Under the pieces are notes generated by a model. It was not told the origin of the DNA. It searched no databases and saw only the letters and a program-made list of their open reading frames with translations. Position numbers and translations under genes: made by a program. A stretch of DNA of 64,000 nucleotides from Prorocentrum cordatum (taxonomy: Eukaryota > Sar > Dinophyceae > Prorocentrales > Prorocentraceae), in the NCBI GenBank assembly GCA_963575745.1, contig CAUYUJ010015827.1:69838-133837 (forward strand), written 5' to 3'. Shown here piece by piece: positions 47,208-56,509 of the stretch. Every line of letters begins with the position of its first letter. Within the stretch, counting starts at the first letter, position 1.

Positions 47208-47912
47208 ATGATGCCCGAGCTCAGCACCTTGGGCAACGCCGACGCAGACGAGGACATGCCCGCTGCTGAAGCGGCCCCGGGGAGGCACATAGATTTGCTC
47301 CGCATTATGGAGCGGCTGCCCCCAGACTTTCGCAGCGCATGGCCCTTTTGGGAGTACCTGGCGGAGCGGCTTCTCCTGGCCCACCAGCAGGTCTTCCGCT
47401 TTCTCAGCGGCGGCTCGAGGCGCCACGCTCTTTTACTATCTCCTACCGCTGTGTACCAGCCTGCCTCGGTACCCCAATGGCAAGCTACATGGCAGCTCGA
47501 GAGCGGGCCGCCTGCTCTGCCGCACGCCCGTGCTACCGTAGGCCCCGAGCTCTATATGGACTTGCCCGATGTCGCTAATCACACAGTCGAGCGGTGGTAT
47601 GGGCGTTGGTACGAGGCCAACTCTCCCAACTTACTCCACATCTATCCTCAGCGCGCAGCGGGTGAAGGCCCCTACGCTGCTCGTTTCTCACCCGCTATAA
47701 GTTTGGTCACTGTCTACATGCCCGACCAGATTTTTCTGGACCTCCTCCACACGGGGGCCTGGGAACAGCCTGCTCTCATCCCTCAGCGTCTTGTGGAGGA
47801 GGCAGTTGCTGGCAGCCCCATCCTAATTGACTTCCAGGCCATGATCCTGGTGCGGCCATTTTGCCTTCCGTTGTCCTACCTCTCTCGAATCCTCCGCCTC
47901 CCTGAACCTTAG
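47208..47912 (+). CDS. Retroelement accessory ORF, 234 residues, unknown
   Basis: Starts ATGATG at 47208/47211 right after a pyrimidine-rich cag acceptor. The product has normal globular composition (DLLRIMERLPPDFRSAWPF, then EYLAERLLLAHQQVFRFL, then HTVERWYGRWYEANSPNLLH) and many aromatic residues, unlike the low-complexity frames around it, so I regard it as a real protein. No family recognised. It ends TAG at 47910-47912, eleven bases before the next ATG. Compact spacing suggests that all these ORFs belong to one transcript unit. Confidence 0.6.
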   Translation: MMPELSTLGNADADEDMPAAEAAPGRHIDLLRIMERLPPDFRSAWPFWEYLAERLLLAHQQVFRFLSGGSRRHALLLSPTAVYQPASVPQWQATWQLESGPPALPHARATVGPELYMDLPDVANHTVERWYGRWYEANSPNLLHIYPQRAAGEGPYAARFSPAISLVTVYMPDQIFLDLLHTGAWEQPALIPQRLVEEAVAGSPILIDFQAMILVRPFCLPLSYLSRILRLPEP

Positions 47913-47920
47913 CCCCTCAG
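47891..47920 (+). promoter_or_regulatory. Polypyrimidine-CAG acceptor before the 47924 ORF
   Basis: Pyrimidine-rich sequence overlapping the end of the preceding ORF, ending cccctcag directly followed by gccATG, the same arrangement as at 47204. Candidate trans-splice acceptor. Confidence 0.35.
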
Positions 47921-47923
47921 GCC

Positions 47924-48082
47924 ATGCCGACCCCAGATGCGCAGCACCTGCCGCAGTTCGAGCACGGCGACGTCCGCTGCGCACCCGCTGAGGCCGTGCC
48001 ACCGCAGCCTACAGTCGTACAGTGGCTGGTAGTGATCACGGCAGGTCACATTCCGCTCTGGTCTCCGCGCCCATCAATGTAG
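47924..48082 (+). CDS. Small retroelement ORF, 52 residues
   Basis: ATG 47924 to TAG 48080-48082. The C-terminal part (VVQWLVVITAGHIPLWSPR) is protein-like. It is overlapped by the next frame (from 48091 by ATG, open from 48022), so the two may be halves of one ORF separated by a frameshift. No family recognised. Confidence 0.35.
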   Translation: MPTPDAQHLPQFEHGDVRCAPAEAVPPQPTVVQWLVVITAGHIPLWSPRPSM

Positions 48083-48090
48083 GACTCCTA

Positions 48091-48345
48091 ATGGAGCAAT
48101 TCCACGGGCAGGAAACCCGGCTGCCATCTTCAGTGGAGAGACCACGCTTTTTTCACCTCCCCATTCTTCAGGAGACCGATGCGCGGTCCATTTTATTCGG
48201 CACGGGCATACCTTTTCGCACCGGCCTTTCGCTGCGGGTCAACATGCGCAGCGGAACCATCCTCATCCCTATCGACTCAGCACCGGGCCAAGCATGCATC
48301 AGTCGGCCCATCAGGAGGGTCCTCCTCGCCCAGGCGCACGCTTAG
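48091..48345 (+). CDS. Small retroelement ORF, 84 residues
   Basis: ATG 48091 (MEQFHGQETRLPSSVERPRF), open upstream in the same frame to 48022. Globular-looking composition (ETDARSILFGTGIPFRTGLS, then SGTILIPIDSAPGQ). Possibly continuous with the 47924 ORF through a frame change. No family recognised. Confidence 0.4.
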   Translation: MEQFHGQETRLPSSVERPRFFHLPILQETDARSILFGTGIPFRTGLSLRVNMRSGTILIPIDSAPGQACISRPIRRVLLAQAHA

Positions 48346-48381
48346 GCCAGCTAGGTTTCACTCATATATGGCCGTTGGCTT

Positions 48382-48834
48382 ATGGGCTACTTCTTTTCGC
48401 TCCTTTCTCGCACTCCCCCTCCTCTCAGAGCACGCAGCGCAGCCGTGGTTCCTGCGGTCGGGCGCGCTTCGGCGGCGGCTGAGGGGACCACGCCCCCGCA
48501 GGAGGCCGCGGCCGAGTTCGTCGGCCTATCAGGCGACACGTACTCGGGCTCGGCATGGCAGGGCTCCCAGTACATTGCCGCCAACAGGGAATTCAAGAAA
48601 TGGTGGCCAGCTACGTACCCTGGCGAATGGAAGATACCAAACGGCATGCTCTACCCGTTCGTGTGGAAGCTCAAGTCCCTCGACGTCATCAACGGCCAGG
48701 TCGTCGAAACTTGGGACTGGGAATGGATAGAGGCTCCAGGCCTGGCGACCATCTCAGAGGTCGAGTCCATGCTGCTGGAGGCCCGGGCGCGAGCGGCGGC
48801 GGCGGTGGCCGCGCGGCAGCCGCGCGGTGCATGA
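48382..48834 (+). CDS. Retroelement accessory ORF, 150 residues, unknown
   Basis: ATG 48382 (MGYFFSLLSRTPPP) to TGA 48832-48834. The middle is rich in Trp and Tyr (SQYIAANREFKKWWPATYPG, then EWKIPNGMLYPFVWKLK, then ETWDWEWIEA), the end is an Ala/Arg helix. It is the last ORF before the repeated tail, which begins 70 bp downstream. No family recognised. Confidence 0.5.
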   Translation: MGYFFSLLSRTPPPLRARSAAVVPAVGRASAAAEGTTPPQEAAAEFVGLSGDTYSGSAWQGSQYIAANREFKKWWPATYPGEWKIPNGMLYPFVWKLKSLDVINGQVVETWDWEWIEAPGLATISEVESMLLEARARAAAAVAARQPRGA

Positions 48835-48904
48835 GCGGGCCCTAGTGTGCTACCTCCCAGCCGGCGCCATCCAAGGTCGACAAGGGCGACCTTGGCGCTA
48901 ATAA

Positions 48905-48962
48905 TAGGTGGTGGGCTAGCCCAATACTCTAGTCTCGGTTCACCACGGCAGCCCACCACCTA
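48905..48962 (+). other. Tail stem-loop 1 (13-bp stem)
   Basis: Arms 48905-48917 (TAGGTGGTGGGCT) and 48950-48962 pair perfectly over 13 bp, enclosing a 32-nt loop. Confidence 0.85.
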
Positions 48963-49256
48963 GTCAGCCCCAGCCAGCCACACGAGCCAAATGTTTACAG
49001 CTGGAGAGCCGTGTTGCTCCAATTTAAGATCGGCTGAGCCGACCTGCAATCCCGTCGCAGTGGGCCCAGCTATTCTTTCATTTAGCCCCATGCCAAAGGC
49101 CCGCTGCAAAGTCGTAGTCAGCACCAGTCTCCAGCTTCACACCTTTCTGCCGCACTAGTGCAGCCAACGCGACACTTTTAGTTGGCCCCGCTACCAGAAG
49201 AGCGGACAGCTAATGCTCACAGCTCAATTCGCAGACTCGCCACGGCTGAGTCTTCA

Positions 49257-49314
49257 TAGGTGGTGGGCTAGCCTAATACCCTAGTCTCTGCTTATATCGG
49301 CAGCCCACCACCTA
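49257..49314 (+). other. Tail stem-loop 2 (13-bp stem)
   Basis: Arms 49257-49269 and 49302-49314, same sequence and same 32-nt loop length as stem-loop 1, while the loop sequence differs. Confidence 0.85.
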
Positions 49315-50048
49315 GATAGTCCTAGCCAGCCACACGTACCGTAATTCACCAGCGAGGAGCTATGCTGCTCCAATCTAAGGTCGGCCGAGCTGTCCTATAG
49401 TCTCGTCGCAGCGGGCCCTTCAGATCTTTTCTTCAGCCCCATCCAGAGGCGGGCCAGCTGCAAGAGCTGTAGCCAGCACCAGTCTCTAGTTTCACACATT
49501 CTTGCCGCAGCAGCGCGGCCAGGCCAAAGCGACACTTTTGAGCAGCCTCGCTACCAGCAGAGCGGTCAGAGCAATGCTCACAGCGCAATTCGCAGACTCG
49601 CCACGGCTGAGTCGGTACTGCTGCAAGCAAAATTGCCGCCGCAGCACATCCCACCCGCCGAGTAACTCTCGGCTAAGGCTGCCCATCAGAGGTGCGTACC
49701 TCTACGGACAGCTATCGCGCCCTAATGTTGCTTGGCCTGGCAAGATAATCCCTATCCCTCCCATTTGTTCCTCCCTCCCCTTTACACCAAGACGCCAAGC
49801 ACAGCACAGACGCTCTCTCACCTGCCCCCTTTCCGGTCACATTCGTAACCGATGGGGCTTCCTAGTCTCCTGGCTTGCGGCAAGCAAAGATGCCGCCTCA
49901 GTACATCCCACCTGCCGAGCAATTATCGGCTCACCTCTTTGCCGCACTAGTGCAGCTAACGCGACACTTTTAAATAGCCACGCTATCAGAAAGGCGGACG
50001 GCTAATGCTCACAGCTCAATTCGCAGACTCGCCACGGCTGAGTCTTCA

Positions 50049-50106
50049 TAGGTGGTGGGCTAGCATAATACCCTAGTCTTTGCTTACATCGGCAGCCCAC
50101 CACCTA
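50049..50106 (+). other. Tail stem-loop 3 (13-bp stem)
   Basis: Arms 50049-50061 and 50094-50106, perfect 13-bp stem and 32-nt loop again. Confidence 0.85.
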
Positions 50107-50454
50107 GATAGCCCTAGCCAGCCACACGAGCCGTATCTCACCAGCTGAGGAGCTATGCAGCTCCAATTTAAGGTCGGCTCTCGTCGCAGCGGGCCCTTCA
50201 GATCTTTTCTTCAGCCCCATCCCGAGGGCCAGCTTCAAGTGCTGTAGCCAGCACCAGTTTCTAGCTTCACACATTCCTGCCGCTACATTGCGGCCAGGCC
50301 ATAGCGACACTTTTAAGCAGCCACGCTACCAAAAGTGCGGTCGGCTCAATGCTCACAGCGCAATTCGCAGACTCGCCACGGCTGAGTCGATATTGCGGCA
50401 AGCAAAAATGCCGCCCTAGTACATCCCACCTGCCGAGCAATTCTCGGCTAATGC

Positions 50455-50487
50455 TGGCTGTCAGAGGTGCGTACCTCTACTGACAGC
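50455..50487 (+). other. Tail stem-loop with agaggtgcgtacctct core
   Basis: ctgtcagaggt / gcgt / acctct-a-ctgacag forms a stem of about 13 bp with one bulge. The same core occurs near 49685-49705 with changed outer bases. Confidence 0.7.
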
Positions 50488-50499
50488 TACCGCGCCCTA

Positions 50500-51090
50500 G
50501 CGTTGCTTGGCTGGACAAGATAATCCTTCTCCCTCCCATATGTTTATCCCTCCCTCTTACCTCGTTTACTCCATGACGCCCAGCACAGCACAGGCGCTCT
50601 CTCACCTGCCCCCTTTTCCGGTCACGTGCTTTACCGATGGGGCTTCCTAAACTCTTGGCGGCAACGCCGGCCTCTCCCTCCTAGTCCGATCCGCCACGGC
50701 CGCCATACAGCGCGGCAAGGCCATTTTGGCCTTCCTCCTACTCATCCCGCTCATTTGCATGGCTAAACCATGCTCCCAGATGGCCGTCCCTGAGGCCAGC
50801 TCTGCTGCTCCCGGTCTTTCAGCGCTGCCCGCATAGGGCAACGCCTAGATGGCGCGCTCAGTGTATCTCGCACGGCACCGATCCCCTCTCTTCTTATCAT
50901 TCCTTCTCCCTCCCCCTCGGTGCCAATACCTCCCCCGCCCATCATGCAGGTCCAATGGCGAAGAATCGCTTTTGCCTGCGGACGGACCGGAGCGGAGAAC
51001 CTGTGCTGTGCCCGCTAGGCGGGCTCTGTCTGCCGCCTGGCCGACCTCGGCCACCCAGCTCAAGCTACTTGCAACGAGCCAAGTGCAGTC
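50500..51090. other. End of retroelement tail and spacer
   Basis: 50500-50650 resembles 49715-49870 (ccagcacagcacaggcgctc, cacctgcccccttttccgg, ccgatggggcttcct), so it still belongs to the repeated tail. A short plus-strand frame ending near 50836 reads AILAFLLLIPLICMAKPCSQ, hydrophobic like a signal or membrane segment, but it lacks a start and is not annotated as a gene. The element end is somewhere in 50.6-51.09 kb. Confidence 0.45.
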
Positions 51091-51182
51091 AAAAAGCCTT
51101 CCTCCCTCCTTCCTCCCTCCTCCCTCCTTCCTCCTTTTTCCCTCCTCCTCTTTTCTTTTCTCCTCCCCCATCCCCTCCTTCC
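51091..51182. repeat. Pyrimidine-rich (CCTT/CCTCC)n tract
   Basis: Irregular ccttcctccctcc words, similar in texture to the tract at 36670-36770 near the 5' side of the retroelement. Confidence 0.75.
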
Positions 51183-51544
51183 GAGCCGGTCTTTTTGACG
51201 CTCGACGGTCCCAGGGCCCCAGGGAAGGGCCCGGAGAGGCCGAAGACCGCGGGCAAAACCTCGGGGCCGCCGCCCCTCAGAGCCTCGTCTCCTCGTGGTG
51301 ACCCGACGATGACGCTGTCGATGACGACGACGATGTTCTCCTCCTAATCGCCAAAAAGTGCGAACACATTTTGACCAAAAGGCTGGCTCGCACGGGACTC
51401 TGCCTTGGCCCGTGGGTAGCCTCGCTCGCTTAGCGCTTTCGGGCCATCGCGACTTGAGCCATCGTCGTCGTCATCGTCATCGTCGTCGTGAGCTCTCTCC
51501 GTGTTTCTGGGGGGGAACGTTCGGGGGGGGGGAACATCGAGCTG

Positions 51545-51705
51545 GGATCGGCGCTACGTCGCCGATGGATCGGCGAGAGGCCCCCGATGGCGACTCCGAC
51601 ACGTTCCTGTGTGGAGCGGGCTATCAGGCCCCCAATCGGCGATGAGTGAGCGAATTGGGATCGATGCGTTCCCCCCTGAGCCTCCCCCTGACGTTGCACC
51701 TGAAC
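51545..51705. repeat. Dispersed repeat D, copy 1
   Basis: Shares with 61605-61785 the blocks atcggcga, gcgactccgacacgttc-like, tgagtgagcgaattggg with gatcgatgcgt, tgagcct and ctgacgttgc/cctgacg. About 160 bp, no coding capacity. Words such as tcggcga resemble the interior of the MITE-like element, so the two may be distant relatives. Confidence 0.55.
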
Positions 51706-52648
51706 CTCCTTTCCGACACTCCCAGGTTGCCTCATGGTGATCGGTGCCACGCAGTACGTATGTCCACCGAAGGTGTAGCCCACCGCCTTCCGCACGTCCG
51801 GCGCGGTGCCCTGCGCGAACACCAGCGCGGATGCATCCCTGTGCGTCGGGCGCTTCTGCCGCCGGCGCTCGAGCAGCCGCAAACGGAGTACATATGCGTT
51901 TATGGGAGACAACATGGTACATGATGGGCGACAGTGTAACCCCGACAGGACGAAAGACCATAGCGCATCCTTTGACAATGAGGGAACTCGAGTGCTCTGG
52001 CAGGAGATGAAAGAGAAGGACGGTGATACGGGGGGGAAAGATGAGGAGGAAGAGGAGGACGAGGAGGAGGAAGAGGAGGAGGAGGAGGAGGAAGAGGAGG
52101 AGGAGGAGGAGGAGGAGGAGGAGGATAATGAAGAGCAAGGGAGGAGGGTAAGGAATGCGGCCGAGACATAATGTGGTAAATTCGGTTGCTGAGATTGACC
52201 TCTGTACGGGTTCGCTGGCCTGAGGGAGTCTATCAGCTCGACCTAGTCATGAAACATATGCGGCCTGCCTGCATGTCCACATCTTTTGATCCCACCCCGT
52301 GCGCCACTGGCGCTGCAAGTGGTGCTGGCTGGCTGGGGTGGCCCCTTGGGCGGCGTTCGCATCCTCGGGCACGGATGCCTTTAGTGGGCCTGACTGGGCA
52401 GGAGGAAGCCTCCCGCGACGGAGCATCCCCACACCGACCACTGTGCACCCACGCGCGCAAACTCTGCCACTGGCAACGCCTGCGTGTCTTCCGGCCGCTT
52501 CCGCAAGCAGCTGTGGTCAAGGGATGGACCAAATGCAGCCTCCCGAGGCCACGCGCTGGGTACACGTGCGGAAGCCTGGCCTGCACGGCCACTGAAGGGC
52601 CGGGCGCTGAAAGAGATCCGGCCATAGACACATCCAGCCTCCTGGTAT
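51706..52648. other. Spacer with a GGA-rich patch
   Basis: A GGA/GAA-rich run lies at about 52048-52130. On the minus strand around 51800-51900 a protein-like stretch reads GTAPDVRKAVGYTFGGHTYC and VAPITMRQP; it could be an exon but has no recognised family. Nothing else seen. Confidence 0.4.
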
Positions 52649-52746
52649 GATGCTGATGCTGATGCTGATGCTGCTGATGCTGCTGATGATGATGATGCTG
52701 ATGCTGATGCTGATGCTGCTGCTGCTGATGATAATGATGATGATGA
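52649..52746. repeat. (TGATGC)n compound microsatellite
   Basis: TGATGC hexamers degrading to TGA/TGC triplets. Confidence 0.9.
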
Positions 52747-53540
52747 GGTGCAGGAGTGGTGAATCTCTTTCCACGTGATCCCGCCGCGAGACCGGCCGCC
52801 CCAACACTTCTGGGCGCCGTCCCAAGAGGGCCCCAAGCCGATACCAGCCGTGGCAAGGAGAGGTGGGAGGATCCCGAGGCTCGAAGTCGCGAACCATCGT
52901 ACAATTGTGAACAAGTCATGGCCCCAACTCTCGATCCCACCTATTGCGTGGAGCTCAGGCCTGACAAGCGTCTTGGACACAGCGAGAGAGCGACCCGGAA
53001 GGGCAAACACAGAAACGCTCAAGCGCCTCCTCCTCCTGCCCGCGTCGCAATCGCCGCGGTCGCCACCCGCGACCCGTACCCCTCAAGCCTCCCACGCCCC
53101 GGAAAAGCAAATCTTTGTCGCCACTCTCGGCTCCCATGTGCCGTCTGCAGGCTCCAGGACTGCAAAATACCGGGGGCGCCCAACAGGAGGCGTCGAAGAG
53201 GGGGTTCGCAAATCATGGCCCTAGGAATGTGCGCGGCCAAGGGGGGGCGGCCAAGGAGTAAATTGACAGAAGAAGCCGGGGCCTTGAAATCGTGGGTGAT
53301 ATCATGGCCCCAGCCATGATATCCACACCCTCCTACACGTCCCCCCCCCCTCTTGCCCCCCCCCCGAAAGAAAAACTGTCCCGGGGAAAATGTCGGGACT
53401 TCCTGGGACCCCGTTTTGGAAAACGGTGGCATCGGATGTTTGGGCCCCCGCCGGAGCCCTCCTGTGCGCGGAGGCGAGCTCTGTGGGCCACACGTTGGTG
53501 TACTGCCAGTGCTCGTCGAAGGCCCAGTAGTCGATCGCGC
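52747..53540. other. Spacer, no gene seen
   Basis: Overlapping frames of up to about 190 codons on both strands, no motif. Short palindromic tcatggccccagccatgata patch near 53303-53322. Confidence 0.4.
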
Positions 53541-53595
53541 CGCTGGCAGAGAGGGGGAGGAGGAGGAGGAGGAGGAGGAGGAGGATGATGAGGGA
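53541..53595. repeat. (GGA)n microsatellite
   Basis: Short GGA run passing into gatgag words. Confidence 0.85.
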
Positions 53596-53631
53596 AAGGA
53601 AGAACAGGAGGAGAAGGATGAGGAGGATCAC

Positions 53632-54015
53632 GCACACACACACACATTTATACATACATACATCCATCCATACATACATACGTACGTGCATGCATGCATA
53701 CATACATGCATTCATACTGACACACAAACACACATACACACATACATCCATCCATCCATCCATCCGTCCATACATACATACATACATGCATGCATGCATA
53801 CATACATACACACATACACGCGCACATACATACGTACATTCATCCAGCCATCCATACATACACACTTACGTACACACGTGAATGCATACATACGTACAAA
53901 TGTGCATCCACATACATACATGCATACACAAATGCATGCATGCAGCCATGCACGCACAACCATACATACATGCATACATGCATGCATGCATGCATCCATC
54001 CATACATACAAGGAT
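53632..54015. repeat. (CATA)n tetranucleotide microsatellite
   Basis: About 380 bp of catacata with catgcatg, catccatc and cacacaca variants. Frames read Tyr/Ile/His/Thr or Met/Tyr/Val/Cys and are not genes. Confidence 0.95.
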
Positions 54016-54330
54016 CACGCAGATAGAAGGAAAGCCGAGCGAAGCAAACGACAAGGGAAACGCTTGAAACAACCAAACAACAACCAACTAACGGGAAAAC
54101 TTCTGGGGAGAGAGGGAGGGGCACGGTTCTCCCGAAACCATTATGTTGTTGTTGTCGTTGTTTTTCTCGGTTTTTGTAGGCGTTGTCGATGTATTTCTCG
54201 GCTTCATTGATTTCGAAGGCGCTCGGGGAGACAAGGGAGGAGGAGAAGGAGGAGGAGGACGACGACGAGCGAACGGTCAATGAAGGTTCTTTGGTTTTCG
54301 TGGTTTGGGGATGCTGGGGGTGTGGGCGGC

Positions 54331-54340
<10 letters not shown>

Positions 54341-54371
<31 letters not shown>
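54341..54371. repeat. (TA)n microsatellite at the edge of repeat C copy 2
   Basis: About 15 TA units preceded by a short (CA)n run; borders the repeat C copy that follows. Confidence 0.9.
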
Positions 54372-54374
<3 letters not shown>

Positions 54375-55332
54375 ACTGCATTGGCGCTTCGCGCCATGCA
54401 CCTTGGCCCTTGAAGTTTGGTATGCAGGCGGAATAGCAGGAAGGTCAAGCCGACAATTTAGCGATAACTCCTGGTTGCCTTTTCTAGCATCGCCACTATA
54501 ATAATGTTATTCGTTATCCTTCCTCCATGCTTCTTTTTCCTTATTGTCGCCATACCCTGCTCATTCTCCCCATCCTCCTCAGCTCTTTTTTGCGGAGGCT
54601 CCTCCTTGGAGAGCTTCTAGGGGCCTCACGAAGGTTGTTTCGGGCTTTCTTAAGGCCATCTGGAGGCCTCCTGGGCGTATTCTGGGGGCCTCCGGGGGCT
54701 TCCTCGGGCCACCCTGCCTCCAACTGCGGTCTCCCTGAACGACCGAATCACGATTTGGAATTCTTCGGAGGGTGTCTTTGGGCCATCTTGGGCCGCCATG
54801 GGGCTCTCTGAGGGCCATCTTGGACCCGTGGTGTGCAGTTTTGGGGATTCGTTGGACTGCCTGGAAGCCCTTTCGGATGGTTGTGGGGCTACTTTGGAGC
54901 CTCCCAGGCGGCTTCGGACGCCCAGAAGACCGCCGTCTTGGAGCGTCGGGAAGCCGAAAAGAGGAGAACCCTAAAATTCAGCAAAAACCTACAGAAAATC
55001 TATGATTTTTGCCTCGGGGGGCCTTCTTGGGAGTGCTGTTGGAGGCCTCTTTGGGGCCGTCCTGGAGGCCTCTTGTGCCATCTTGAGGTCACGTCGGTCA
55101 CTCTTGGAGCGCTCTTGTGTTGTCTTGGGGGTCTCTGGGACGTCTCCGATGACCCCCCTGATCGCCCTAGGTGTGCTGGGAACGCTTGGCAAAACGCCAT
55201 GTGAGGCCCGGTGACCGCTTCGAGGCTCGTCTGGAGGGTCTCAAAGCCCCAGATCTCGGGAGACCAGTTTTGGGTGGGGGGTGGGGGGGACGGGTTTTCC
55301 CCCCGCCCGGGCTTATAAAAATATAGGAAGAG

Positions 55333-55338
<6 letters not shown>
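54371..55338 (-). mobile_element. Repeat C, copy 2 (968 bp, inverted)
   Basis: Reverse-complement counterpart of 35455-36420, nearly full length, with moderate divergence and small indels. (TA)n adjoins both ends. Together with copy 3 it forms an inverted pair. Confidence 0.85.
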
Positions 55339-55375
<37 letters not shown>

Positions 55376-55431
55376 TATATGTATATATATATATATAGGA
55401 ATACATATAGGAAGAGGAATACATATAGGAA
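55339..55431. repeat. TA-rich spacer between inverted repeat C copies
   Basis: (TA)n followed by three aggaata(c/t)atat words resembling the terminal sequence of repeat C (aggaagaggaat). Centre of the inverted repeat. Confidence 0.8.
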
Positions 55432-56116
55432 GATGGCCCAAGAGGCCTCCAGGACGGCCCCAAAGAGGCCTCCAAGAGCGCTCCCAAGAAGGCCCCCCGA
55501 GGCAAACATCATTGATTTTCTGTAGGTTTTTGTTGAATTTTGGGGTTCTCCTCTTTTCGGCTTCCCGACGCTCCAAGACGGCGGTCTTCTGGGCGTCCGA
55601 AGCCGCCTCGGAGGCTCCCAAATCGCCCCACAACCATCCGAAAGGGCTTCCAGTCAGTCCAACAGAGCCCCAAAACGGCACAACACGGGTCGAAGATGGC
55701 CCTCAGGCGGCCCAAGATGGCCCAAAGACACCCGCCGAAGAATTCCAAATCGTGATGGAGACGGCGGTTGGAGGCAGGGTGGCCCGAGGAAGCCCCCGGA
55801 GGCCTTCAGAATACGCCCAGGAGGCCTCCAGAAGGCCTTAAGAAAGCCCGAAACAACTTTTGTGAGGCCCCTAGAAGCTCTCCAAGGAGGAGCCTCCGCA
55901 AACAAGAGCTGAGGAGGATGGGGAGAATGCGCAGGGTATGGCGAAAATAAAGAACAATAAGCATGGAAGAAGGATAACGAGTATCATCATTATATCGGCG
56001 ATGCCGGAAAAGGCAACCAAGAGTTACCGCTAAATTGTCGGCTTGACCTTCCTGCTAGTCCGCCTGCGTACCAAACTTCAAGGACCAAAGTGCATGGCGC
56101 GAAGCGCCACTGCAAA
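55432..56116 (+). mobile_element. Repeat C, copy 3 (5'-shortened)
   Basis: Corresponds to about 35706-36412 of copy 1, lacking the first ~250 bp. Head to head with copy 2, giving inverted-repeat arms of roughly 690 bp. Ends gcgaagcgccactgcaaacg then (TA)n/(CA)n-like sequence. Confidence 0.85.
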
Positions 56117-56159
56117 CGTGTATATATACACATATATATACACATACACACATATACAC

Positions 56160-56275
56160 TTTTTTGATCTGCGGGGCGAGAGCGAACCTCTTCCGCCAAA
56201 GGCTAGGCGGGCTACGCGCAGCTTTAATTAAGGAGACAGGGGACAGGAAGGCGGGGCCTCAGGCGGCCGGGGCAG
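56160..56275. repeat. Dispersed ~100-bp repeat, copy 3
   Basis: Third copy of the family at 5674 and 6005: acttttttgatctgcggggc, gagagcgaacctcttccgcc, ctaggcgggc, aattaagg. Confidence 0.7.
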
Positions 56276-56509
56276 GTGGAGCCCGGGGTGCAGGCGGTGC
56301 CGAAGAGCTTGCACAGGAAAAGGTACGCATATATACATACACACATACACACATATTTACACACAAACGCGTAGGTTTTTTAATGTTTCGGTTGGCCCTC
56401 TCCTTGTCGGACCTCCCGGGGCGCCTGGGGGGCCCGCGCGGCCCCGACCGGATCCACCTTGAAATTCTGGCCTCGGCGCACTCCTGGATAGGTCTGGGGG
56501 TCGAGGGTT

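Larger units (their letters stand above)
48905..50500 (+). repeat. Hairpin-rich tail of the retroelement, ~352-bp units
   Basis: Units start with an inverted repeat taggtggtgggct...agcccaccaccta and run through gccagccacac, agctccaattt, cgtcgcagcgggccc, gccagcaccagtctctag, gcgacacttt and actcgccacggctgagtc. Unit starts are at 48905, 49257 and 50049. Some copies end in an alternative module (caagcaaaatgccgcc, catcccacctgccgag, agaggtgcgtacctct) at about 49615-49710, 49871-49932 and 50397-50490. Many short segments are self-complementary and keep pairing when their sequence differs between copies. Presumed 3' UTR of the element. Confidence 0.8.
36530..50850 (+). mobile_element. Large non-LTR retroelement, about 14 kb, multi-ORF
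   Basis: Boundaries are approximate; they are drawn from the first sequence of the ORF1 frame to the end of the repeated tail. Order: zinc-finger/coiled-coil ORF1 (36973-39339), RNase H (39384-40475), polyprotein (40144-46020), basic proline-rich ORF (46032-47114), 234-residue ORF (47208-47912), small ORFs (47924-48834), hairpin-rich tail (48905-50850). Long terminal repeats were not seen, and endonuclease plus reverse transcriptase of the non-LTR type places it among LINEs. Most frames are intact, so it may be young. Unusual are its length, the RNase H upstream of the endonuclease, the methyltransferase-like domain and the extra ORFs after the polyprotein. 36530-36970 is a possible 5' leader, pyrimidine-rich at 36670-36770. 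Confidence 0.8.

Noticed and set aside
48905-50106. Rho-independent terminators
   Set aside because: The stems are long and repeated but not followed by T runs, and a bacterial terminator makes no sense in this genome.
50715-50735. Spliced-leader-like word gccattttggcc
   Set aside because: Only the central core of the dinoflagellate leader is matched; the ends (tccgta..., ctcaag) are absent, and it lies in the retroelement tail.
53302-54026. Tyr/Ile/His- and Met/Tyr/Val-rich frames at 53.3-54.0 kb
   Set aside because: Direct translation of CATA/CATG tetranucleotide repeats.
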